From NCBI GenBank assembly GCA_039545295.1, contig BCIK01000033.1:124001-188000 (forward strand): a stretch of 64,000 nucleotides of DNA, written 5' to 3'. This document shows, in pieces, positions 35,483 through 47,938 of this stretch. Position 1 is the first letter of the stretch; each line of letters opens with the position of its first letter. The notes below the pieces were generated by a model, which saw only the letters and a list, made by a program, of their open reading frames with translations, ran no database searches and was not told the origin of the DNA. The position numbers and the translations under genes were made by a program. This DNA comes from Udeniomyces pyricola (Eukaryota; Basidiomycota; Tremellomycetes; Cystofilobasidiales; Mrakiaceae).

Positions 35483-36338
35483 AGGAACGGAGTGAGGGAA
35501 ATATAGGACAGGGAGGAGGGAGACTTATAGGAAGAAGGGTGAAGGAGGAAATTGGAGTGAAAGCGAGCGTTGGTTACGAGGTGCTGTTACGAAGAAAGGG
35601 TACTGGATGTGGACTTGAATGGGCCCTCGTCAGCCTTTCAGGATTGGATGTCACGATTTTTATTTTATATTAACGACCCATTATATTATATGCCTCTCGA
35701 CACTTGATCAGTGTTCAAGGGTTTTGTTATTCTGGTCCTGGTCCTCCTGCCTATAAGGACGCGGTAGGCTCCCATTTACGTTTGTGGCCTGGGTGGACGT
35801 ACACGTACGGGGGAACAAGACCAACTTGGATTACATGTGAACTGAACCAGAGCAAATGAAGATGATGTTGGAAATGGTTCAGTGTTCGAAGATCATGATA
35901 TAGGGGATACAAAAACGAAGGTGACAGTTAAGTATGTGGCACGCGCGCGGGTTGGCCGGGAAATAGTTAAGTTAGGTAGGTGGGGAGGAGATAATGGTTT
36001 GAACATGGTCGACTGCTGCTGTGGAGAAAGGGAGAGATCGAAAAGGATACAAATTACTACATAAGTGAGAATGGATTCACAGGCGCGAAAGACAGACAAA
36101 GGCAGAATCGAAGGCCGAAGTAAGAGTTCCGAGGATTGAGATATCTGCTTAGACCACCAGGATCGAGTCAGCCATCACGCGGAAAGGAAGGAAACAGAAC
36201 AAAAGGAGGGGAAGAAAGAAAGAAAGAAAAAAAGAGAAAAAGGACAAGAAGAAGAAAGTAGTAACACGAACGAACGCCGTAAAAGAAACGGACATATCAG
36301 CTGTGATTACACTTTGACCTCCGCCGCTTTTGGCCAGA
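35483..36338. other. Convergent intergenic region
   Basis: 3' flanks of the AN1 and F-box-like genes. An A/G-rich stretch with GAAA repeats lies at 36198-36260. No gene is supported. Confidence 0.6.
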
Positions 36339-38797
36339 TCAATCTTCCAACGACCAGTCGACAGCCCAATCATACACAGCGAACCGATCAAGCGGCCGAC
36401 CACGTTCATTTCCCTTCATCTTTTCCCTTTTCCGCACCGGGCCGGGAAAGGCCCTTCGATCCGACCTTTCAATCGTGAATGGGTTCTGGATGACCTCGGC
36501 CAGCTCGAGCCAGTGAGACTCAAACGCTCGGAAGAGGTTGTCGTCGTCGTTGTGGATGGCGTAAGGAGAGTCATCGATATAGGCGCTGCTTCGAGGCCAC
36601 GCATAAGATCGTCCGACCGTCAAGGCCGCTGCGGGCAGGCGAACGGTCAACTGGCCGAGTCGAGGTCCATCAGCCACCGTCCGAGGTCGTATAGCTAACG
36701 CTTCGCATAGGTCGCACAAAAAGATCGCATCGAAATGCGAAGGTTCCCAGATGACGTCCAACGGTCGAGAGAGACTAGGGGATGCCGCCGACGGTCCCGA
36801 CGTCACGTCCTCCAATGGATCTATGTAGCCTACATAACTCTCACTGTCATCACCGTTCAAGTTAATGTCGGACTCATCATCCGCATCAACGCTCGAGTCG
36901 CTCGACATCTCAAAGCCCTCAACCGCGCCACGCTCTCGGTTGACGAGGGCGACATCGAGTAGGTTGTTCTGTTCGCTCTCGATCTTTCGTTTCCATAAAT
37001 CCAACGTCGAAACGAACCTCGCCGCCAAAGGGCCGAGAACGAGCGTCTCGAGCCGATCCCAGCGGGCGTCCATCTTGCTTGGCCGGTCGATAGGCGATCC
37101 TCGGTCGTTCTCTTGGGCGCTTTCAGTCGTCAAGTCGACCAGGGCTAACGGCTCCGACTGTAAGGCGACGGCGAGGTTCAGGCGAAACTCCATTGGATTC
37201 ACAAGAGCGAACAGAAAAGAGAGCGCTTGTGGGTAATCAGAAGATGAGCCCGAGGGCAACGTGAGATCGATCGTGAGCGTTCGAAGGAGGATCGGAGTGT
37301 TCTGGGCAGAGAGAAGTCGCGTGGAGTGGATCAAGTGGGTCATGCTGGCCGATGGGAGAGGTGGTGGAGGAACGAGGATTGTCAAGGATCGCATAGATTG
37401 AAGCGATAGATATGGCCCGAGGCGAACGGAGGAGCTAGTTGGGAATCGATCGCAAAAGAGTTGACTGAATTGGTCCTCGTGTGAGATAGTGATGTCTGTG
37501 TACAGGATCGACGAGACAAGGGCGAGGAAATCGAACGAGACTCGAGCGAGAGCGAGTAGAGTGGGCCGATCGGCATAGGTGACGAGCCGCCATTGAACCA
37601 CGATGGGCAGGCAAAATGACGATAAGGTTGCCGCTTCAAGGACAGATTGGCGTTCGCAGAGCTGTGGAGCCGATGGGTGACCAGAGAGCAAGTCAGGTTC
37701 GAGACCGTGAGAGGTTTGAGATGCTCGTTTACTAGAGGCTCGTGGCTCGTTGCGAGGAGATGGAGGACGACCGAGTTGAAACGGGGCGGAGGTTGACGAC
37801 AACAGGCCCCCGTTCGAAGGAATGAAACTCGACGCGTGAAAGGAGGAATCAAACGACAGTGCTGGTGTCGATACAGACGCATCAAGCTGTGCATAACGAT
37901 GTATTGGTTTGAAAAGGATCGGCCAATGCAAATTCGACGTCAGCCTCGCCGTTCACTGCCCGAAGCCGATAGATGGGACAGAAAGCTACAAGGATACGGA
38001 CCTTGAGTTTTGATGCAGAGGCAGTCGTCGATCCAACCGAGCGGACTTTATGGACTGAAGCACTCGTGACGAGTATAGGGTCTTTAGGCCCAGTAGAGGA
38101 GCAAGTCGCTGGGATGAGCGTCTGAGGGTCAATCCAACAAGGCTCGTCTGGATCGTAGTCGATCGTCAAGTGGCAAGGCAAAGAGACCCGGTCAACGTTG
38201 AAGGGTGGCTGTGAATGAATCGAGAGGGGAAAGACGTGTGTGCATGTAAGAGAACTGCAACAGTCGACATGTCGTGCGCACACATAACACATTGCATTCT
38301 TGGAGCAAAACTCTATAGCATATATGAAGCTTACAAGCGGTGAAGCAAGACGAGCAGCTTCCCACCACGCGTCGATGTGGCTTTCTAGCGTTTCCTTGGA
38401 ATTCTGATGATCCTCAGCTAAGTCATTAGCTTGAGTTGATGGATATGAAGGCATAGCAGCATCAGAGGCACATGGGCCCACCGAGGTGAAGGATGGTGAC
38501 AAAGACGCACGGGTACTGTTCCTGGCGGTAAAGGTGGTCCAATGAGGCTTTTGCGGATGCGATTGCGAGGCTGTCCCCAAGATAAATTTAAGCGGAATGA
38601 AAGTCAATATCGAATCGAGAAGGATATAGGCTTTCAACAGAGAAGGGACCTGATACTTGAGAACGCGCAGTGCGCTTTTCTCTCACATTATCCTTTTCCT
38701 TGCAGCTTTTCGAGCTGAGCGACGTCGGAAGCCAACTAGGTTGGCGTTCTCTCGCGGACGAGGAGCGAAGGAGTGTGATAAGATTGCTGAGGATCAT
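36339..38797 (-). CDS. F-box-like protein, lineage-specific
   Basis: Four exons are proposed. The last and largest starts near 37887 and ends with the stop at 36339. It joins upstream through a 115-nt intron with a GCTGAC branch (AAACTCAAG|gtccgt to cacag|CTTGATGCG), then a 128-nt intron (38337-38210). A 79-nt first intron (donor at CAG|gtccct, near 38651) leads to an ATG at 38797. In the large exon, LPIVVQWRLVTYADRPTLLA followed by LARVSFDFLALVSSILYTDI has the F-box-like pattern. The rest (about 450 residues) resembles the irregular leucine-rich C-terminal halves of basidiomycete F-box proteins, with an acidic insert near 36840-36960. Such proteins usually recruit SCF ubiquitin-ligase targets; the substrate is unknown. 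The start is uncertain, and ATG 38454 is a shorter alternative. Confidence 0.6.
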
Positions 38798-40058
38798 AAC
38801 GGTCGCACTGCGCGGAGGGAATATGAGGCAGTCGAATAAAGTATCAAGGGGAAAGTCGTCGAGGGGTTAACGACGGCCGAGGGTCTCTTGAAGGGGGGTA
38901 TAGAGTCGTACGGGTAGAGAGAGGGGTGGTGGTAAGGAGATACAAGGTGAACTGGGGGCGTTGTGTGTTCAGGGGACGGGCCGATGGGGGGAATCATAGG
39001 TCAGGACAGAAAGGGGGAAGGGGAATAGGATGAAAGAGTTAAGACTCGACGTTCGACGCTCAGTCTCGATCCAAACGTGAGAGGATTTATCAGAGCCAAT
39101 GGGGTCCGGAGATCCGAGATGTGCTAAACTAAAAATTATGTCGTCGGGTTCTTCGGACTAACTGTCGGCCATTGCGGAGGGAAGAGGACAATCAAGCACA
39201 GGATTGAAGAGGGCAGATATGAGCAAGGCAATGTCGAGGCAAGGTGTGGCAAGAGCAACGGCCGCGTCGAGTACAACAAAGTCCTCCACGTTCTACATTG
39301 AGCTCTTCTACGAGCACGTAATTGGATTCGTCATCACAAGATTGCTATGTGATAACGGAACTCGGCCTGCAGATCAGTTGACAGAAAAGGCAGGTTATGG
39401 GCATGGACGGATGATTGAAAGTCAGCATGTATGAAGCAAAGGGGTCGTGGTTGTTGCTCAACAAAACGTCATCAGTGGCGCCAAGTCATTCAGGCGCGCA
39501 CCGTTGATATCTTATATATACATTCAAGTTCAACACGTTCAACGTTCAACTCCCTGGTCTATAGATGTATAAACTCATACAGATACCCATATATACATAT
39601 ATACGCATGTTGCTTTTCCGATGACGTGGCCCGGTGTGCAGACATCCGCCGGCTACTACATCATATCACCAACATCATTCTCTCGAAATTTCACTCTTAA
39701 CTATAGAGAGGTGTACGAGTGCGCTGATAGAGTAGCATTAGATACAATCAAGATTTCGAGAAACAAAAACGACCGTTATATATAGCCATTGGGAATACTG
39801 TCAGGAAGCTGAGACTAAAGAGAGTCATAGGTGGAGATGGCCGGTATGCAAATCTCTCAAATCAGGAAATAAAGAAGAAGAAAAAAAAGAGACAAAAAAC
39901 GCGAACAGTCTGGTAGCAATGAACGTAACTAATGATACAACGAAGAAGAAACCAGCTTGGGACTTAAGGAGGAATAGAGGAAGAGGAGAGGAATGGATGA
40001 AAGGGAGAGGGATAGATCTGCATATACGCGGCATAGCGCAGCAAGGACATAACGGCAT
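38798..40058. other. Intergenic: F-box gene promoter and MFS 3' flank
   Basis: No gene is supported. It includes a GTTCAAC-rich direct repeat at 39525-39552 and an interrupted TATA-rich segment at 39588-39606. Confidence 0.6.
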
Positions 40059-43000
40059 TTAAGAAGAAGTGGAGCTCCTGGAAAAGCTCGAAACATTCTT
40101 CACCTTGCGATCCCTGCCGCGCTCTCTACGCTGCTCTCCTGCAAGCTTGCAGCGGTCCTCCTCCTCATCCTCCAAGACTGTCGCGACATCGGCCGCGGCT
40201 TCAGCATGAGCCTTCTTGGGTTCGAGGCGGATAATTGCGAAAGAGGTGAACGCTCCGATGAGGAGGACGAGAGCGCAGGCAAAGATGGTCTTGGGGTACG
40301 TTTTAGTCGTATAAGAGTAGGTGAGACCGAAGATCAGGGCTGTTCGGCAGTAAGAGATGACCATCGACATCAAACGTGAGCATTAATACCACTGTGCTCG
40401 CCCGATGTAACTGTAAGAAAAGGTCAGCGGACTTACGACCCAGAACGGTACTAAAGCAGGCCTGCATCACAGCCAGCCCTCCAAACAACCGACCCGAATG
40501 CTTCGCACTAGGAACCAGAGCCAGTGCAAGAGAGCTCATCGCCGGTCCAGCTCCCCCACCCAGACAAGCGAGCGAGGTAGCCATAAGGAACGTTGTGCCA
40601 CTAACGGACAGAATGATGAGGTTGTAGGCGATGATGTCAATGAAGAGAGAGCTTCGCAAGATGATCAGGTCAAACTTGGAATCGTGAAGAGCATGACCAG
40701 AACGCCCTGTGGTAGCGGGAGTCGAAGAAAGATCGCCCTCGTCCGAAAGGGTAGTCGAAGGTTGTGGGGACGGGTGTTTGGGTTTACAGTAGCGGACAAT
40801 GGCTATTCATGCAAGGGGAACATGAGTACGAGTCATCATTTAAGGTCAGCCCCAGATGTTCTATCAGAATGCAACGAGCAAAGGAAGAGGCGACGCACTA
40901 GGCAGGAAAACCAATAGGTGAGCACCCCGGATGGATCCGATTAGTGTCATGATGGGACCAAGTTCGCTCGCTATATCCAGAGCGTCAAACCCGTCAGCCA
41001 AATACAATTCACTGGCTTAACACGGGTAGAAGAGGAATAACTCACGACCCCATCCGAAAGCAAGCTGCATATAAGCAAACTTGAGGGGAAACACGCCCTG
41101 CAGGTCGGAAAGACAAGGATGGTGAGCACTCTGACTGGACAGCTGCGAATACGCTCGAGTTATTTGGTTAAACGTACTCACAACAGCTAGAGAAACCAAT
41201 CCGTATCCGATAGCGAGTAAAGTAAGGTTCCAGTTCTTTCGACCGAGCGGATCGTTTTCATCCACCCGAGGAAGGAACAGCTCGAGCGGCTCTAAGAAAG
41301 AAAAGACCCGCCTCCATGCCCTCCTCAGGTTACCTCGACTTTTCCTACCGACAAATGACATCTCTCCGACGCCACTCAAGCGACTCCAGCCACTAGCACC
41401 AGCCGCAGGTGCTGCATCGTCGTCAAGCTCCTCCCAAGCCCGCTCGGCCAGAAGCCGGTCCTGCTCCGTCTTCTTCCGCTCGGCAGCGGCATGCGAGAGG
41501 AACGACTTGGCCGAGGCAGAAAGCGATTCAGGAAGAATGAAGAGAACGATGAAGAGAACCATGATGTGAAGAACAGTAGAGAAATAGAAAACGGAGAGGA
41601 CGTCTCCAGTCTGTCGAATGACGGCCGTGCCAAGGATAGGGCCTATCGCAAAGCCCTGTTTTGCAAGAAGCGATAATGGTCAGAACAATCTTTACAAAGC
41701 CACGAGATTATGACAAAGACTTTAACCCGATACGATACTAACAAGCATCATGATGCCCATGTAGCGACTAAAGATCTGAGCTCGCGTTCCGTCCGGAGTG
41801 CAGTCTGCGATGTATGCGTTGCAAACCGCTCCAGACGTAGGAGATCCGCCCATTAGCCCGTCAAAGATTGGCCCCACGATAAGGAAGCGGTACGCGCCAG
41901 GAACACGTAGAGGGAATTTGGCAGTGGTGAGGAAGACGATGTCGCTGAGACGAAGACAAAGAATGAAGTATAGCAAATAAATAAGCCCAGTACTTTGCAA
42001 AAACTATAACGGCAAAGAGACGAAGGGCGATATCAAGGAAGGTGATGCTAAATAGGGAACGTGCAATAAAGATACTTACGATACGATGATACCGAACATA
42101 GCTGTAGCCAGAACACGTGTCCTACCCCACTTGTCTGAAGCTTTGCCCCACCAGCCAGTTGTGAGAGCCGCGAGGACTCCTTGAGTTATACTCATGACTG
42201 AATCAGATTAGAGAAAAGGTGGCCGTTGTTAGCTCGTTGACCTGTTTGGAGGCAGTCCTTGGTTGCAGCGTGAAGTCCACTTACTTGTGGTGAAAGTAGC
42301 GGCAGCCGATTGGACCTCGGGGCTCTTTCTGCATTTGACAGGATCGATGAGGACGCCACCAATTTCGTGAGGTGCCGACATGGATGTATTTGAATGTAAT
42401 CCAATAAGGGTTGACAATCTATGGGAGATAGACTGATGCGGGTGTGCCGATTGAACGGACGCCGCAAGGAAGGTGACAGCCAACTCGTTAGAGGCAAATG
42501 AGCTCTCCTCTTGAGACGGGTCAGAGGGGAGAGGATGGGCGGGCATGGTTGGTATTTGCGGGGGGTTCGAATCGATGGGGATCCCGGGAAGCTCGGACTT
42601 GGTGGAGGGATAGTGAATCATGCTAAGGCAAGATTGTACGAGAGTACAGCTCAGTCAGTTGCATAGAAGGGAAGCGTGAACCCCCGAATCGAGACTGATG
42701 GCGAAAATAAAGGGAATATCCGAGGGCTCACCAAGCAAGGGAATTGTATATCTCGCTCTTCGGGGCCATACCCATGCCCACGGAAACAGCCTGGCCGAGC
42801 TGGATGAGAAGCAGCCTGGCCAAAGTAAGGTTTAGGATGATGAATTTTGTGCTCTGGTCAGTTTTCCGTCACGAGCCAGGCGGAGCGGGGAAAGACGAGT
42901 TGCAGATACCAGTATGGCGAGGGTCGCTTCCACCAGTGCCGACCAACCCTGCTCTGCTCTCTTTGACGCTTCCAATCGGAGCTTGATTCCCTATCAGCGA

Positions 43001-43377
43001 GGCCTCGATCGTCCTCGCCGTCATCTTGCTGAGTCGACTGGAAGGGTTCCGAGGATGGAGGCGGCACGTCCGGATCTAGCCGATGGAGGAGTTCGGCGTG
43101 ACCTTCGAGACCTTGGACCATGCCCTCTGGATCGATCGGCTCGAGGGTTGGGATGGGCTCATAGTGCTGTGGTTGAGGGTGAGAAAGATTGGGTGGGGGA
43201 GCTGGCGAGGATGAAGAGGTAGACGATAAAAGGGGGCAGGGCAGACGGCCATCAGACAGGCACAAGGAGGGCGCGATAAGTGGAGCCTCGGCTGAGAGAG
43301 CAGGCAGGCGCAGGGGCGATTGCTGACTGTTGTGGGGATTCAGATGGGAGGGTTGACTGACGATTCGAGGGTGCCAT
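40059..43377 (-). CDS. Major facilitator superfamily transporter
   Basis: About nine exons, ending TAA 40059-40061. After a hydrophilic Pro/Asp-rich N-terminus, helix 1 begins at KRPSPYWYLQL and continues across an intron (donor CTC|gtcttt, acceptor gaccag|AGC) into LARLLLIQLGQAVSVGMGMA. A long loop of about 115 residues follows (KSEIYNSLACMIHYPS to CRKSPEVQSAAATF). Next come the MFS loop-2 motif GWWGKASDKWGRTRVL, FLIVGPIFDGLMGG, a central cytosolic loop rich in charged residues (LLAERAWEELDDDAA), NWNLTLLAIGYGLVSLAV, FPLKFAYMQLAFGWG and SGTTFLMATSLACLG, ending in a charged tail. This matches the basidiomycete DHA1/TetA-like MFS group with unknown substrate. The ATG at 43377 requires a weak splice to CACTATGAG (near 43165), so the N-terminus is tentative. 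The gene is divergent from the I-BAR-like gene. Confidence 0.78.
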
Positions 43378-44146
43378 GGGTCAAGATCCGAGAGGCCAGC
43401 GTGCGAGCTGGAGGAGGAACAGAGTGGGGTGTAACCTGTGGAGCTGGTTGAGATTGTTGAGAGTCGGGAGTGGACTAGAGGGGATGGTATCTGGCGTAAT
43501 AATTAGCTGATGATGAATAGGGGGAGGGGATCGAATTGAAGCACATGCGCACATGGCGCATGACATGTGACAGGCATCAATGATGACATGCATGGGCTCG
43601 CCTCAGCTGGCCTTTTGGTCGACGCTGCGCCAAATCGTCAGACGCGGTCGACAGTCATCTCCACTTGTTCGGCCTCGTCCGTTGTGGGGCCGAGGTTTCA
43701 TCATCGGATCATCGGATCATCGGATCATCTTCCATCATCCTCCATCATCATCATGCACGACAGGTCCGCGTCTGATCATATCGTCCTCTCACGTACCTCA
43801 CGACAGGCAGGTTGTACATTGATACCCAGCATCGTGCCTAGATGGCCATCATCTCGACGCCCCCAACGACCACCCGCAACGAATTGACAGGCGCAATATA
43901 ACATCATTGATTCTAACTCTAACATACGCTTCACAACTCATAACGATCGAGCTCCGTCCACTTCCAACTTGCAAGCGCTAGGACTCCCTGTCTCTCCTTC
44001 CAGGCCCCCCTCTCGATGGATAAACGTCCTCTGATGGCCCCTCTCCCGCTAGGATCCCACCTAAACCTACTATTACTCTCTCACCAACTCCCACCACAAC
44101 CATTCTTCTCCCTCTCACCCTCCCTGCTCCACGCAGTCGCTCGCCA
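43378..44146. promoter_or_regulatory. Divergent promoter region between MFS and I-BAR-like genes, with tandem repeat
   Basis: An 8-bp tandem repeat (ATCATCGG, about 3.5 copies) lies at 43700-43729, followed by CATC-rich sequence. Bases 44060-44146 form a C/T-rich leader ahead of the ATG at 44147. No gene is supported. Confidence 0.55.
43700..43729. repeat. Period-8 (ATCATCGG)n tandem repeat
   Basis: Three full copies and a partial fourth. Confidence 0.9.
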
Positions 44147-47100
44147 ATGAGCAAACGTTTCTCTCTCAACCTCTCCCTGCCAAAGCCCGCCCCTCCCTTC
44201 CACTTACCCTACGGTGGTTCTTCGCCCAACCTGCCCTTGGCGTCCCCTCAAACCCTAGCATCCCCTTATGCCCAGCCTTCGCCTGATCCCAGGCTGCCTG
44301 CGACCCCTGCTCCTGCTCCTGGCCCTGGCCCTATTGGCGCGGGCCTCAATGCGGACACTGGCTATATGCTCGTTCAACGCGATGAGCTTTACCGGCAGCT
44401 CAAGTCGTTAGAGTAAGCTCATACATTTGCCGCAGTGCTTGTCCCCTTCGTAAACAACATTGGTTTTGGTCCGCCGTGCTCTTCCTGACCGCGGACTTGT
44501 CGCTGTCCTCTGCGCATACAGACAACTTCTCTCTCAGCTCTCGTCGTATCAGATGTTGCTATCGAGCCTTGCCAAGACGGAAGCCAAGCTGTCCAAGGGA
44601 CTCAAAGAGATTCATTCCTTCACTACTGCTGATGCCAAATCGCCCACCTGTGGCTCTGCCGAAGTTATCTGTAAGATGCATCAAACGATAGGTTTGTCGG
44701 CAAGGGCTCTATTGACCATTCCTTCTGACACGTACTACTTTCACCTTGCCATTAGCCAACTCGGTCATGTCATCTTCGTCCCTCTTCAACTCTCAGGCAT
44801 CTGTGACCGCGAAACTGGCCAAACTTGTCGCCAACGAGCTTGCTGCTCTTTCAAACACCCTCTCTTCTCATTTCAAGAAGACAGCCAAGCTAGAACAGCG
44901 GCATGATACTCACATCTCGGCGTGTGACGCCAAAATAAAGAAGGCTGGCGCCAGCTATGAAAAGGCGGCAAAGGGTGGCAAGACGGGCGGACCAGAGGCT
45001 GGGGCCAAGCACGCTGCCTGGATCGGTACTTTGCGAACTTTGGGAGAAGAGATCAGCGTGGCCAAAGAGTGCGTCGTCAGCAGGGTATGAGCTTCTCCCT
45101 TGGCTGAGCTCACATCACTGACACGGTTTTACCTTCCGCTTGCCCATTTTGGTTCACTTGCATTGAATCGATAATCCAGATCACACCTGCATCAGACATC
45201 TCATCTCCAGACGCTCGCCCTCCTTTCGACTTCTTCTACTGTGACTTTACTCTCGTCCTCGGTCTTCACAGCGGCAACCGAGTCTGTCAAAAAGACGGCG
45301 CCTTTCGCCGGCGAGATCGCTCGATGGCGCGCTTTTGCCGAGGCCGGATGGATTGGAATGGGAGGTCTCGCATCCCTTGAGCTACAAGACTGGCGAGATC
45401 ACGGGACCCGAGGGCGCCTGCAGCAAGATAATGAAGGTATTGAATTTGAGACCCAACACTTGCCGCCTCGTGAGCTCGGCGGTACTCCAACCAGCCTCGT
45501 TCCGGCATACTCCTCTCCACTCTACGAGCAGCCGTTGTCCAATGTCTCGAGCACACAGCAGCTACCATCGGGACCATTACTTGTTCCGCGCTCTGCATAT
45601 GCTCCACAATCACATCAGATCTCACCTTCTTCCACTTCGTCCATGTCTCAACCTGGCCAGCCATCCATGCCGCCACCTGCCCGGACGACCGCGTCTCCCG
45701 CCTCATCTAATCACTCCCTCCTGCCTCCATCCTTCACACCTACGGCATCTGCAAGCCCCAAGACATCGCCTCGTGCTACACATAACGAACCCCTTCCTGT
45801 CCGCTCCCGCAACGACCATATCACCTCGTCGCCGCGACCTTTGGACTTTCAATCTCGACAGCTGGCTTCGCCTCGATCTCAATCATCCCAGGAGCATGAT
45901 ACCAGCAATGTCGGCCTCGATCGATCACGAGAGCGCGAGGAATCTCCAGAAATTCATGAGGCTATCACGCCCGCTCTTGGCAGCGGAGCATTCGTCATGG
46001 TTGACAACATTCATTCAATTCCTGATCGCAACAGCTTTGCTGAAGAATCGAATGACGGCGGTGGACGCAAGTGGTTCGGCGGGGGAAGGAAGAAGGTCTT
46101 GCCGGTGCTCGATAGCGCGGATGTCGGGGCTCAAGGCAACGATCGAGGCAGAGATACGGTAGTAGCAAGCCAGAGGCTCGAACAAGGGCAAGAGAAGGCT
46201 CAAGCTCAAGATGAAGCGGCCGCTGCTCGGGTCCAAGAGAGGCAGAAGATCCGGCGAGATGAAGAAGAGGCGGCTGCGAATGAATTGCACAGGAGTCAGC
46301 AAGAAGAACAGCTTACCAAGGAAAGGGAGCGATATGTTCGAGCCAGGGAGAAGGAAGATGAGGAACGGGCCCGAGAGCAACGAGAGGCAGAGATAATCAG
46401 AAGAGAGGAAGCTCGCAGGCACCAACAACGAGAGGCAGAGGATGCGTTCCGAGCGAGGGAGGCGGAGCAGAAGGAGCACCTCCGGCGGGAACAACGCGAT
46501 CGAGCATTTGCTCTCGAAAGACAGAAGGAAGATTTAGAGTGGGAACTACAACAAACCCGGGAACGAGAAAGGGATCGGCAGAGGGAGTGGGAAAGAGAAC
46601 GCGAAAGAGAGCGATCTGTCGAGAGTATCAACGGGTCATCCAAGATTAAGGATCTTCGGGGCAAATGGGAAGTTGCGGCCAAAAGGGTGAGTGTACACCA
46701 CTCTCTTCTTTGGTTTGTACAGACAGTATCCCTAGGACTGACATGGTCCTTGTTGGTTTATTGACATCTTTCTACGGCCGAACAGCAATCCCTTCCACCT
46801 ACGTTACCTTCTTCTTCTTCGTCTTCCTCCGCCTCCTCCGCTACACCTCCATCCCCGGCGGGGGCGATAGGTCTCGGTCGCAAAGTTTCCCTTCTATCTC
46901 AACACTTTGACTCGCCAGCCAACTTTCCTCCACCTCTGCTGGGCTCTCGATCCACCACATCGCCCAATGTCCTCACAACTTCTTGTACAACGATTCGACC
47001 GCCGACTGCCACCCCAACAACTCGTCGAATGCTCCCTTCCCAACAAAGACCATTTTCCCCCGAGGATAATGTCAGACCACTCCAACCTTCGTCATTCAAA

Positions 47101-47442
47101 TTCGTTTCGAGCTCGAACAAGGGTGACCCAGCAGTGCAGCCAGACTTGGCTTCACAAGATATCGCTCCGCCCGGCAACCCTCGTCGTCTTACGTTCCCTC
47201 TTCAGCAACAGCCGGCCTCTCAACCGCAGCCCCCCTCGAGAAAAGTGTCATTTGACCTCGATCTGAGTCGACAGGAGAGTCGGTTGAGTGAGCTGGCTCG
47301 GCTCGGTGGTAGGGGTCCTCGAGGGTTTGAATTGCGTGAGGAAGAATACGACGAGCGGTTCCCGGGTCACGATCATCTCGACGACCGCGAGGACGATGCG
47401 ATCCGATTCTGCTCGCCAACGACAGGACGACAGTGGCAGTAA
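44147..47442 (+). CDS. I-BAR/IMD-like membrane-curvature protein with long charged coiled coil
   Basis: Exon ends inferred from splice sites: 44147-44413, 44522-44670, about 44756-45087, about 45181-46686 and about 46787-47442. Residues 1-85 are Pro/Ser-rich. Residues 86 to about 300 are predicted all-helical and look like an IMD/I-BAR or related BAR domain (LYRQLKSLEQLLSQLSS, LLSSLAKTEAKLSKGLKEIH, VTAKLAKLVANELAALSNTL, HFKKTAKLEQRHDTHISACD, SYEKAAKGGK, IGTLRTLGEEISVAKE). A disordered stretch follows. Then come about 170 residues of alternating Glu/Arg/Gln (bases 46180-46620) that should form a single long charged helix, and a Pro-rich C-terminus. BAR-superfamily proteins of this layout bind curved plasma membrane and link it to actin or eisosomes. 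The family call is by helix pattern only, so another BAR-type class is possible. Confidence 0.7.
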
Positions 47443-47938
47443 TTGATGGTTGCGAGGGACAAGGAACAGGCGGATGTCTGTATATGACAACAGCCATAGA
47501 CGACAGGGGGAAAGTGACGGATGTGAGGCGCCTTCACGACGGTATGATCATGACGACACGACTTGATATTTGATTCGAGACGAGAACTTGCACTGATCGA
47601 CTGAGCGATGACCGCAAGAACAGAAGTGCATGGTTATTTGAAAAGTGACTGAGTAACCAAGAGATGGAAACATGACCGGGTTCAAGCAGGGAGGGGGCGA
47701 GCCCAAGCGAGACGGAGAGCAAGTGGCAGCTGGCAAGAAACAAAATAAACAGACTCAAAAGAACGACGAAACAGAAAGGATAGCGTAGGAAGGACAACAT
47801 ATGGCCCAATTAAAAGAAGAAGAAATCGACGGTTGCTCATTCGCTGCATGACGAAAAGGTCGTCCATTTGAACAAACATACAGCGGTGAGTGAGAAGAAC
47901 GTGCGGAAAGACGGAATCGTAGAATAGGACGGGAAAAC
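47443..47938. other. Convergent intergenic region
   Basis: 3' flanks of the I-BAR-like and chitin synthase genes. The chitin synthase stop codon overlaps a perfect gtaagt donor (47942-47937), so a 3'-UTR or alternative terminal intron could lie here. No separate gene is supported. Confidence 0.55.

Noticed and set aside
39204..39434. 76-codon rightward ORF upstream of the F-box-like gene
   Set aside because: No family resemblance, no leader and no conserved feature visible.
45287..45706. 139-codon leftward ORF antisense to the I-BAR-like gene
   Set aside because: It is a shadow of the well-supported sense coding exon.
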